Part shown: one piece after another, positions 17,863 through 24,461 of the stretch
Layout of the letters: each line of letters opens with the position of its first letter
Numbering within the stretch: position 1 is the first letter of the stretch
Assembly: GCA_903881665.1 (NCBI GenBank)
Contig: CAIRUC010000038.1
Span: 1-55,333, forward strand
Length of the DNA stretch: 55,333 nucleotides
Origin: an uncultured Bacteroidota bacterium
GTDB taxonomy: Bacteria > Bacteroidota > Bacteroidia > AKYH767-A > OLB10
Direction of reading: 5' to 3'
Notes under the pieces: generated by a model
The model's database searches: none
Told to the model about the DNA's origin: nothing
The model's input: the letters and a program-made list of their open reading frames with translations, nothing else
Program-made: the position numbers and the translations under genes

Positions 17863-17893
17863 AAAAAAAGCTCCTTTCGGTGGAAAGAAGCTC
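17863..17893 (-). terminator. Terminator after DUF4295, before ftsY
   Basis: On the minus strand AGCTTCTTTC pairs with GAAAGGAGCT (one G-U pair) around the loop CACC, followed by seven T. It lies 29 bases past the DUF4295 stop codon and should end or attenuate the rpmG-DUF4295 transcript. Confidence 0.8.
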
Positions 17894-17921
17894 ATTTTTT
17901 GGCGGTTGACTGCCAGTTTTA

Positions 17922-18077
17922 TTATTTTTCTTTTAAGAAATCTTTCACATGGTCATTATGAACAACTTCTTGCTTGAAGGTGTAAGCTCCGGTTAGAGGA
18001 GATTTCACCATTTTAATTACTTTAGAAAACTCTTTTCCTTTACCGGACTTAAGGGTCGCAACTACTTTCTTTGCCAT
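17922..18077 (-). CDS. DUF4295 small basic protein
   Basis: A 51-residue protein beginning MAKKVVATLKSGKGKEFSKV and ending NDHVKDFLKEK. Family DUF4295 is found in Bacteroidota beside rpmG; its basic composition and constant location suggest a ribosome-associated protein, but the function is not established. It starts 29 bases after the rpmG stop codon and precedes a strong terminator. Confidence 0.9.
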   Translation of the reverse strand: MAKKVVATLKSGKGKEFSKVIKMVKSPLTGAYTFKQEVVHNDHVKDFLKEK

Positions 18078-18106
18078 GTTGGTTAAATATTATTGGGTAA
18101 TCCCGG

Positions 18107-18289
18107 TTATTTGATTTCTTTATGAACAGTTACTTTCTTAAGAATAGAATTGAATTTTTTCAATTCAAGACGTTCTGTAGTGTTCTTTTTGTTTTTCGTA
18201 GTGATGTAACGTGAAGTTCCTGGCATGCCACTGTTTTTATGTTCAGTGCATTCCATTATAACTTGAACGCGATTACCTTTCTTAGCCAT
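18107..18289 (-). CDS. rpmG: Large-subunit ribosomal protein bL33
   Basis: A 60-residue ribosomal protein: '[18 protein letters not shown]', '[20 protein letters not shown]' and '[10 protein letters not shown]' are typical of bL33. Only one cysteine (Cys14) is present, so this is the zinc-free type. In many Bacteroidota rpmB lies immediately upstream; here a peptidase gene separates them and rpmG has its own promoter. Confidence 0.97.
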   Translation of the reverse strand: MAKKGNRVQVIMECTEHKNSGMPGTSRYITTKNKKNTTERLELKKFNSILKKVTVHKEIK

Positions 18290-18327
18290 TGTACTTATGA
18301 AATTAAGGTCCCTGATTTTTGGGTCTG

Positions 18328-18358
18328 CAAAGATAGGACAGAAAATAACAAATTACAA
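18328..18358 (-). promoter_or_regulatory. Promoter of rpmG-DUF4295
   Basis: On the minus strand TTG (18358-18356), a 20-base spacer, and TATCTTTG (18335-18328) match the Bacteroidota -33/-7 promoter closely. The predicted leader is about 33 bases. Confidence 0.8.
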
Positions 18359-18458
18359 TAAATCCTGCAATTTTTTCTGCAATTAATTAATATTATCGAA
18401 ACGGGTTCGCTATAAGTAATATTAACTCTATCCACAATTACAACCATTGGACTACATA

Positions 18459-19847
18459 TCAATGATTTAAGAAACTATCATTTGCCATTATCATTTCAAT
18501 AGCATCTGGTTCACGAGGAATAATTTCAGATAAATTTACCGGTTCCGCATCGGTTATTAGTATATCATCTTCAATTCTAACACCAATATTCCACCATTTA
18601 GGGTCGCATTTTGTTCCGGCGGGTATATAAATTCCGGGTTCTACTGTTATCACACTACCTACTTTTAATGGCCCGTAGGTTCCTGCATCATGCACATCAA
18701 GACCTAAATAGTGACTTGTTCCGTGCATGAAATAAGTTGAGGCATCGTCAATAGAAGAAATTATTCCTAGTTTCAAAAGCCCATTCGCTACTACTTCCAT
18801 CGTTGCTTTGTGGGTAGCTTTGAAATCGGCACCAGCTCTACAAACTTTGATACCGGCCGTTTGAGCGTCGAGTACCAACTGGTATATCTGCTTTTGTTCG
18901 AAAGTAAACTTACCGTTGATTGGGAATGTTCGGGTAATATCGGCTGTATAACCGTGATATTCTCCTCCAATGTCAGTTAACAGCACTTCGCCATCGTTCA
19001 CCACTTTTTGGTTGGAATTATAATGCAAGACACAACTATTACGAGCTGCTCCGCAGATAGACGGATAACCTTGATACTCTCCTCCGTTTTTCTTTACAAT
19101 ATATTCTACAATCGCCTGCGCTTGGTATTCGGCCATTCCCGGTTTCATCGCTTTCAGCATTTCATTAAAACCCTCTACTGTAATCGCAATCGCTTTCTTC
19201 ATCAATTGCAATTCTTCGGGTTGCTTTACCTCGCGAAGAGATGCGAAAAGTCGATTTGCTTTCGATTTATCGATCCTATTTTTTACTGAATTAACCTTTG
19301 CATTAAAATCGTCGACTAAGTTGGCCAAAGCAATCTTCGACATCGCTTCTTTGTTAGGTTGAACAGGATAATGAACCAGGATTTCTTTAAGTGTTTTAAC
19401 GTTAAAGCCAAAATCACTAAAATCGGTCGTAGCATATACACTGGCAATACCTGTAATTTTCGAAACTTGATTTAAATCGGGACGAATGCCTGTCCATGTT
19501 TCTTTTTTAACATCTTTCGGCCTCACAAAAATGACCGTATTGGTTTGAACACCATCGAAATTACGCGGTTCTTTAAACATCAATAAAACGGCATCGGGAT
19601 CGCGAAAGCCTGTGAGGTAATAAAAATTAGGATCTTGACTATACTGATAGTCTACATCATTACTTCTATTACGAATGGGATTAGAGAAAATCACAGCTAG
19701 ACTACTGTCGGACATTAAACTACGAAAAGCAGACCTTCTACCTTCAAAAAAAGTAGCAGGCATTATATCCGCATCGGAACTTTGGGCCGATATTCGTGAG
19801 GGGATTAGACTACAAAACAAAATAAAAACCGACAGACTGCATCTCAT
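18459..19847 (-). CDS. Exported M24 aminopeptidase P-like peptidase
   Basis: A 462-residue Xaa-Pro aminopeptidase-type enzyme. The N-terminus MRCSLSVFILFCSLIPSRISAQ is a signal peptide, so it is predicted periplasmic or secreted. The N-terminal AMP_N domain (about 30-170) is followed by the pita-bread M24 fold. The five di-metal ligands are visible: Asp292 and Asp303 ('TDIGGEYHGYTADITRTFP'), His379 ('HGTSHYLG'), Glu403 ('VEPGIYIP') and Glu426 ('VRIEDDIL'). These enzymes release an N-terminal residue preceding proline. The -7 promoter element ends only 4 bases before the ATG, so a leaderless transcript is predicted. It interrupts the usual rpmB-rpmG neighbourhood. Confidence 0.93.
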   Translation of the reverse strand: MRCSLSVFILFCSLIPSRISAQSSDADIMPATFFEGRRSAFRSLMSDSSLAVIFSNPIRNRSNDVDYQYSQDPNFYYLTGFRDPDAVLLMFKEPRNFDGVQTNTVIFVRPKDVKKETWTGIRPDLNQVSKITGIASVYATTDFSDFGFNVKTLKEILVHYPVQPNKEAMSKIALANLVDDFNAKVNSVKNRIDKSKANRLFASLREVKQPEELQLMKKAIAITVEGFNEMLKAMKPGMAEYQAQAIVEYIVKKNGGEYQGYPSICGAARNSCVLHYNSNQKVVNDGEVLLTDIGGEYHGYTADITRTFPINGKFTFEQKQIYQLVLDAQTAGIKVCRAGADFKATHKATMEVVANGLLKLGIISSIDDASTYFMHGTSHYLGLDVHDAGTYGPLKVGSVITVEPGIYIPAGTKCDPKWWNIGVRIEDDILITDAEPVNLSEIIPREPDAIEMIMANDSFLNH

Positions 19848-19851
19848 GATC

Positions 19852-19859
19852 CAAATTTA
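19852..19859 (-). promoter_or_regulatory. -7 promoter element of the exported peptidase gene
   Basis: TAAATTTG on the minus strand (19859 to 19852), with only 4 bases to the start codon. The signal peptide leaves no alternative downstream start, so transcription should begin at or next to the ATG. No convincing -33 element at normal spacing. Confidence 0.55.
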
Positions 19860-19906
19860 AATCAATTCAGCAAACTATCGGTTTTCAACCGTTAATTATA
19901 ATAATC

Positions 19907-20140
19907 TTATAAAGTACCCTTTAAAATAGCGCGAGTAATCGCCTCCGTAATACCAATTTTATTGATAGTACGTAAAGCAGATGTACTTACCTTTAAGGTA
20001 ATCCATTCACCTGTTTCAGGTAAAAAGAATTTTTTAACCTGCAAGTTCGGGTTAAATCTACGCTTTGTTTTTCGGTTAGAGTGACTAACCTTGTTTCCTG
20101 TGATGGCATGTTTGCCGGTCAGATCACAAATTCTCGACAT
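19907..20140 (-). CDS. rpmB: Large-subunit ribosomal protein bL28
   Basis: A 77-residue ribosomal protein: 'MSRICDLTGKHAITGNKVSH', 'NRKTKRRFNPNLQVK' and 'STSALRTINKIG' are diagnostic of bL28. The ATG at 20140 is chosen because an upstream in-frame ATG (20194) would add 18 residues foreign to the family and would overlap the promoter. The single Cys5 gives no zinc site. Confidence 0.97.
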   Translation of the reverse strand: MSRICDLTGKHAITGNKVSHSNRKTKRRFNPNLQVKKFFLPETGEWITLKVSTSALRTINKIGITEAITRAILKGTL

Positions 20141-20164
20141 GACTAATTCGTTTTTAAGAGGGGG

Positions 20165-20194
20165 CAAATGTAATGAATTTTCCTTTAAGTGCAA
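20165..20194 (-). promoter_or_regulatory. Promoter of rpmB
   Basis: On the minus strand TTG (20194-20192), a 19-base spacer, and TACATTTG (20172-20165) form a near-ideal Bacteroidota -33/-7 promoter, 24 bases before the ATG. Confidence 0.85.
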
Positions 20195-20267
20195 TAGAAG
20201 GTCTTAAAATTTGCACAAAATCTCTAATTATTCTCAATAACCTGTATATCAATATACAAGATTTATT

Positions 20268-21509
20268 TCACCTCATTTCTAGCAACTCCTTCCTAAGCAT
20301 ATTTAGCGCGGTCATACTTGCTACTTCAATGGTTATTAGTCTATTATCTCCTAGCAGAACTTTTTTCGCCCAAGTTCCAGCAGGAGTACTAATTCCTATC
20401 CAAACGGTACCAACTGGCTTTTCGGGCGTTCCACCACCGGGTCCAGCGATTCCAGAAGTAGCCAAAGCGCAATCAGAATTAAATTTTAATTTAGCGCCTT
20501 CGGCCATTGCCTTTACTACTTCTTCGCTTACGGCACCAAACTTTCTAACTAGATCAGCAGGCACATCGAGCAATGCCGTTTTACTTTCATTAGAATAGGT
20601 AACCGTAGATCCCATATAATATTCTGAACTTCCGGGAATTCTCGTTAAAAGATGAGAAAGAAATCCGCCAGTACAACTTTCAGCAGTTCCTAATGTTAGT
20701 TTTTTTGCTTTCAATAGTCGACCTGCCACCTCTTCAATGGTGTCATCATCAAATCCGTATAGATATTCGGACACCAACACCGACAGTTCGGCGACTAACC
20801 TATTCATGGTTTCGGTAACTTCATTTCGATTTCCAGAAGCAGTGAGTCGTAAACGCACCGAACCTGCCGCTGGCAAATAAGCCAATTTGAAATTAGCAGG
20901 AAGAGCATCTTCAAAATCAGCAATCATTTCCGACAAAAAGCTTTCGCCAATACCTTGCGTTAATAGTGTTTTATGCAGAATAAAAGGACTTTCAAACTTC
21001 GCCTTCAACCGCGGCAGAACCTCCATCTCCATCAAATATTTCATTTCATGGGGAACACCGGGCATTGAAACATAAACTACTCCTCCTTCATCGAACCACA
21101 TGCCCGGAGCCGTACCTGCCTTATTATAAAGAGTACTACAATTTTCGGGAACCTCGGCTTGAAGCCTGTTAATATGCGTCACTTCTCGCCCTCTAATTTT
21201 AAACAAATGCGCTACATCCTTATAAGCCTGTTCATCGAATCGCAGGCCCACATTAAAATAATCACAGATCGTCTTCTTGGTGATATCATCCTTTGTAGGT
21301 CCTAAGCCACCAGTAATCAGCACAACTTGCACCCTACAAGAAGCCTCCTTCAACGCAGCCAAAATATGCTCACGATTATCGGAAACCGAAGTGATTTGAT
21401 GTACTTTAAATCCGATGGCATTCATCTGCTGGCCGATCCAAGCCGAATTCGTATCAACAATTTGTCCGATTAAAATCTCATCGCCAATGGTTATTATCTC
21501 TGCTAACAT
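20268..21509 (-). CDS. cinA: CinA family protein with nicotinamide-nucleotide amidase domain
   Basis: A 413-residue protein with an N-terminal molybdopterin-binding-like (COG1058) domain (about 1-170; 'EIITIGDEILIGQIVDTNSA', 'ITGGLGPTKDD') and a C-terminal PncC-type amidase domain ('LGTAESCTGGFLSHLLTRIP', 'TSGIAGPGGGTPEKPVGTVW'). The family works in pyridine nucleotide recycling, deamidating NMN, and in some members hydrolysing ADP-ribose. I chose the ATG at 21509 (MLAEIITIGDE): the upstream ATG at 21530 overlaps the -7 promoter element. It has its own promoter and reads toward rpmB. Confidence 0.95.
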   Translation of the reverse strand: MLAEIITIGDEILIGQIVDTNSAWIGQQMNAIGFKVHQITSVSDNREHILAALKEASCRVQVVLITGGLGPTKDDITKKTICDYFNVGLRFDEQAYKDVAHLFKIRGREVTHINRLQAEVPENCSTLYNKAGTAPGMWFDEGGVVYVSMPGVPHEMKYLMEMEVLPRLKAKFESPFILHKTLLTQGIGESFLSEMIADFEDALPANFKLAYLPAAGSVRLRLTASGNRNEVTETMNRLVAELSVLVSEYLYGFDDDTIEEVAGRLLKAKKLTLGTAESCTGGFLSHLLTRIPGSSEYYMGSTVTYSNESKTALLDVPADLVRKFGAVSEEVVKAMAEGAKLKFNSDCALATSGIAGPGGGTPEKPVGTVWIGISTPAGTWAKKVLLGDNRLITIEVASMTALNMLRKELLEMR

Positions 21510-21527
21510 GATTTTGAAATTAAAGTC

Positions 21528-21535
21528 CAAATTTA
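21528..21535 (-). promoter_or_regulatory. -7 promoter element of cinA
   Basis: TAAATTTG on the minus strand, 18 bases before the chosen ATG. No clear -33 element at standard spacing. Confidence 0.55.
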
Positions 21536-21607
21536 ACCAATAGATGAAGCCGACGTGATTTAAATTAGAAATAAAACGTATAAGAAAATTGTTTTACTTT
21601 ATGGCAA

Positions 21608-21615
21608 TAAATTTG
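21608..21615 (+). promoter_or_regulatory. -7 promoter element of the DUF4197 gene
   Basis: TAAATTTG matches the Bacteroidota -7 consensus, 26 bases before the ATG. A TTG at 21589-21591 gives a short 16-base spacing. Confidence 0.55.
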
Positions 21616-21641
21616 AATACGCTTTCGAAAATAAACCCCAT

Positions 21642-22355
21642 ATGAAAAAGTTCATCATTGTTATCCTGTTTTTCACGACAACAACCAACCAAGCACAAAT
21701 CAATATTAATAACGTAATTAACACCGTGAACAGCGCACTCGGGCACGGGCTTTCGAATGATGATATTGTAAAAGGACTAAAAGAAGCCTTGAGCACAGGT
21801 AGCAATAAAGCGAGTGAAAGCGCGGCAAGAATCGATGGCTTTTACAAAAACAATTTAATCAAGATTCCTTTTCCAAAAGAAGCTGCCGAAATGCGCAGTA
21901 CGCTTTTAAAGATTGGTATGAAAAAACAAGTAGATGATTTTGAGAAGCAGCTGAACCGTGCGGCAGAAGATGCAGCCAAGAAAGCGGCGCCTATTTTTGT
22001 GAGTGCTGTAACGAAGATGACCATCAACGACGGGATAACGATACTACGTGGTAAAGATGATGAAGCCACGCAATATTTACGCAAGACCACCAACACACAA
22101 CTCACCAACGAATTCAAGCCGGTAATATCTGCATCATTAAAGAAAGTACAGATCACCAAATACTGGAAGCCATTAATTACTGCTTATAATAAAATACCAT
22201 TCGTAAAAAAGGCGAATCCAAATCTCGATGATTATGTAACTACGAAAGCTACCGACGGAATTTTCACACTAGTAGCGCAAGAAGAAACCAAAATCAGAAA
22301 AGACCCTGCTGCCCGCGTAAGCGATATTTTAAAGAAAGTGTTTGGCAGTAAGTAA
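21642..22355 (+). CDS. DUF4197 exported protein
   Basis: A 237-residue protein with signal peptide MKKFIIVILFFTTTTNQAQ. The mature part matches DUF4197: 'LSNDDIVKGLKEALSTGSNK', 'KIPFPKEAAEMRSTLLKIGM', 'LNRAAEDAAKKAAPIFVSAV' and a C-terminal 'ATDGIFTLVAQEETKIRKDP'. It is helical, soluble and predicted periplasmic. The function of the family is unknown. Single-gene unit with its own promoter; a repeat array begins within 10 bases of the stop codon and a terminator stands 150 bases downstream. Confidence 0.88.
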   Translation: MKKFIIVILFFTTTTNQAQININNVINTVNSALGHGLSNDDIVKGLKEALSTGSNKASESAARIDGFYKNNLIKIPFPKEAAEMRSTLLKIGMKKQVDDFEKQLNRAAEDAAKKAAPIFVSAVTKMTINDGITILRGKDDEATQYLRKTTNTQLTNEFKPVISASLKKVQITKYWKPLITAYNKIPFVKKANPNLDDYVTTKATDGIFTLVAQEETKIRKDPAARVSDILKKVFGSK

Positions 22356-22362
22356 GGTTTAT

Positions 22363-22478
22363 GTGATTTGAAAATTTGATGATTTGAAAATTTGAAAATG
22401 GGAGCTAAGCTCTTGCAATTTGAAAGTTTGATGATTTGAAAATGAGAGCAAAGCTCTTTTGAGCGAAGCTCGTTTGAA
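22363..22478. repeat. Oligomer-word repeat array with GAGC-NAA-GCTC hairpins
   Basis: Words of 8-9 bases (GATTTGAAA, TTTGATGAT) alternate with three small palindromes: GAGC-TAA-GCTC (22402-22412), AGAGC-AAA-GCTCT (22445-22457) and GAGC-GAA-GCTC (22461-22471). The arms are constant while the first loop base varies. The organisation is the same as in the array at 9779-9912. Confidence 0.85.
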
Positions 22479-22505
22479 TAGAAAATAGAAATAACCAATA
22501 ATTTA

Positions 22506-22536
22506 AAACCGTCGGTGATTCATCGGCGGTTTTTTT
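22506..22536 (+). terminator. Rho-independent terminator downstream of DUF4197
   Basis: AAACCGTCGGTG pairs with CATCGGCGGTTT (two G-U wobbles) around an ATT loop and is followed by a run of T. It probably ends transcripts that have crossed the repeat array. Confidence 0.85.
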
Positions 22537-22600
22537 ATGAGCTTAGAAATATTGTACTAATAAAAAACTGAATACAATTGATATTGAAATGCTAAGAGAA

Positions 22601-22669
22601 ACCATGCAGTAGAGCTGAAAAAGCACACTATCTTGAAGATAAATGTCAGGACTTCGCCTCGAACTTTTC
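22601..22669. repeat. Intergenic repeat, copy 1 (hairpin arm lost)
   Basis: Begins ACCATGCAGTAGAGCTGAAA and shares 27 of 28 starting bases with copy 3, but the 3' arm of the hairpin is missing. It carries 'CTTCGCCTCGAAC' at the end, similar to the tails of copies 2 and 3. Confidence 0.7.
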
Positions 22670-22737
22670 CCAATCTCATCAATCACCCTAATTTCTATTC
22701 AAAAAAAAGATCTCTCTACTCGCTTCGCGAACTAAGA

Positions 22738-22810
22738 ACCATGAAGTAGAGCTGAAAAAGCACACATCATGGCAAGCCTCGAACCCCAAAACGGCTTCGC
22801 CGAACTAAGA
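22738..22810. repeat. Intergenic repeat, copy 2
   Basis: ACCATGAAGTAGAGCTGAAA starts the unit. CCATGA (22739-22744) pairs with TCATGG (22767-22772). It continues GCAAGCCTCGAACC and ends with the palindrome CGGCTTCGCCG, then enters GAACTAA repeats. Confidence 0.8.
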
Positions 22811-22840
22811 ACTAAGAACTAAGAACTAAGAACTAAGAAC
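22802..22840. repeat. GAACTAA heptamer tandem array
   Basis: Five perfect tandem copies of GAACTAA (22802-22836) plus GAAC join copies 2 and 3 of the hairpin repeat. A shorter GAACTAAGAACC precedes copy 2, and GAACTATGAACTTCGAACTA follows copy 3. Confidence 0.9.
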
Positions 22841-22910
22841 CATGCAGTATAGCTGAAAAAGCACACTGCATGGCAAGCCTCGAACCATATCGGCTTCGCC
22901 GAACTATGAA
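22839..22910. repeat. Intergenic repeat, copy 3
   Basis: ACCATGCAGTATAGCTGAAA starts the unit. CCATGCAGT (22840-22848) pairs perfectly with ACTGCATGG (22865-22873), with a possible inner GCT/AGC pairing around GAAAA. The tail GCAAGCCTCGAACC and CGGCTTCGCCG are shared with copy 2. Confidence 0.85.
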
Positions 22911-22972
22911 CTTCGAACTATGAACTTTTAACCTCTTTATTTGAAAAAGAATTTCCAAAGAAACTACAATCG

Positions 22973-24460
22973 CTATTTATTTACAACCATCTTCTCCGTA
23001 CTCAAATACATCCCTGTATCATCAAAAACTTTTGCCACATAAAGACCGGAAGATTTTATTTCGTTAAGGTAAACGAGTAGTTGGGTAGTACTCCAATAAA
23101 GGCGGCGTTTAAGTATTAGCTTGCCGAGTGGATCAAAAATCTCGAGCCAGCCATCGCGGTTATTGGGGAATTGGTAATTGACCCAAACTTGACTGGTAGC
23201 AGGATTTGGATTTAGCCGCAGCCCTGCACTCTGCACAATAGTATGGGGCAAACCGACACTTAAACTATCGCAAATACTTCCGACAACAGGACCTAGAAAA
23301 ACATTGGGGTAATACGGTGTTGATTGAAAATTTATCGTTGGCAAAACAAAACTATGCTGTACTAATTGACATGCTGCACCTAAGCTATCGGGATAATTGA
23401 TAACATGTAAAAATTCTGTACCGTTACCTGTGTTGATATAAATTTTATTATCGGGCATTAATTCTTGAGTAAAAAAAAGTGTAGGCAAATTAAAACTAGG
23501 TGACCTAAATGAATCCCATGTAAATGTTTGATAATTTTGAAGATTCTGTAAATCAAACTGATATAGATAACCTCCCGAAGATCCATAAACAAAGCGGTTA
23601 TTCGGAGAAATTGATACGCCCGTACTATTCATAGAGTCATATACAGCCACATGTCGAGCATTAGAAAATGTGCCAGAGCAACGATCAAAATCATATACAT
23701 CTAAATCATTAACAGAATCATATATAGCATATAATGAGCCATCTCTTGAAAAAGTTGCTTGACCACCTTTTAAATAATATCTTGTGCCAATAGTTTGTTG
23801 TACTACAAATTGCAAACCATTAGGAGTTAATAAATAGGTGTAATATGAAGAACTATAACCTTTTGGAATTATTATCCACCAATCGCGACCATTAGCATGT
23901 TTACAAACTGCCATCTGCGCAGCCAAAGTATCAGTTAAAAACACAATGTTTTTTGCGAAAACTTCACCATTCCCTTGATCACCATTTGTATTAATTAATG
24001 TATAATAACACTTCTCAGGCCAATAAGGAGTTAAATGATCAATTGTTTGATGTATCAAACAATACACAGAATCAACACCAGGCATTTTTAAAGATATATG
24101 ACTATTGATAATGTACAAACCATGACTATAATTCATACTTGTGTAGTAACTTGGATTTAAAGAATCACCATTAAGCATCAATTGATTGTTTTTATTGGCA
24201 ATCCATACTCCATTTGAATAAAACAACAATTGACCTAAGCTATCTGCTACATTTACAACGGTTGTCGCAAATTCCATCGTGCGATTTGGTTCAAAATAAA
24301 CATTAGGAGATCCAGTAACAAAATCAATATTTGAACCACCAAATGGCAATTGAGCCAAATTGCCATAACCCATAAGCCATAAATTATTATAACCTTGTGC
24401 TTGTAAAACTAAAGGTCTATAATAAAGTATTATCAAAAAAATTAAAATCAGCCTTCGCAT
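22973..24460 (-). CDS. T9SS-exported protein with C-terminal sorting domain
   Basis: A 495-residue secreted protein. Signal peptide MRRLILIFLIILYYRPLVLQAQ is followed by 'GYNNLWLMGYGN', then a beta-propeller-like body with repeated strands such as 'FVYGSSGGYLYQFDLQN', and a T9SS type A sorting domain of about 80 residues ('LRLNPNPATSQVWVNYQFPN' to the C-terminus). The start at 24460 (MRRL) is chosen because it places the signal peptide at the N-terminus; the ATG follows the stop codon of the upstream gene after 1 base, so translation is probably coupled. Function not recognised; similar secreted proteins are common and uncharacterised in Bacteroidota. It should be secreted across the outer membrane and anchored or released. 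Confidence 0.87.
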   Translation of the reverse strand: MRRLILIFLIILYYRPLVLQAQGYNNLWLMGYGNLAQLPFGGSNIDFVTGSPNVYFEPNRTMEFATTVVNVADSLGQLLFYSNGVWIANKNNQLMLNGDSLNPSYYTSMNYSHGLYIINSHISLKMPGVDSVYCLIHQTIDHLTPYWPEKCYYTLINTNGDQGNGEVFAKNIVFLTDTLAAQMAVCKHANGRDWWIIIPKGYSSSYYTYLLTPNGLQFVVQQTIGTRYYLKGGQATFSRDGSLYAIYDSVNDLDVYDFDRCSGTFSNARHVAVYDSMNSTGVSISPNNRFVYGSSGGYLYQFDLQNLQNYQTFTWDSFRSPSFNLPTLFFTQELMPDNKIYINTGNGTEFLHVINYPDSLGAACQLVQHSFVLPTINFQSTPYYPNVFLGPVVGSICDSLSVGLPHTIVQSAGLRLNPNPATSQVWVNYQFPNNRDGWLEIFDPLGKLILKRRLYWSTTQLLVYLNEIKSSGLYVAKVFDDTGMYLSTEKMVVNK

Positions 24461-24461
24461 C

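Noticed and set aside
22601..22910. CRISPR array
   Set aside because: Only three degenerate copies, irregular spacing, no unique spacers of constant length and no cas genes.
22356..22972. Insertion sequence or MITE with terminal inverted repeats
   Set aside because: No transposase fragment, no matched terminal repeats or target duplication could be seen; the repeats look like intergenic oligomer/hairpin elements.
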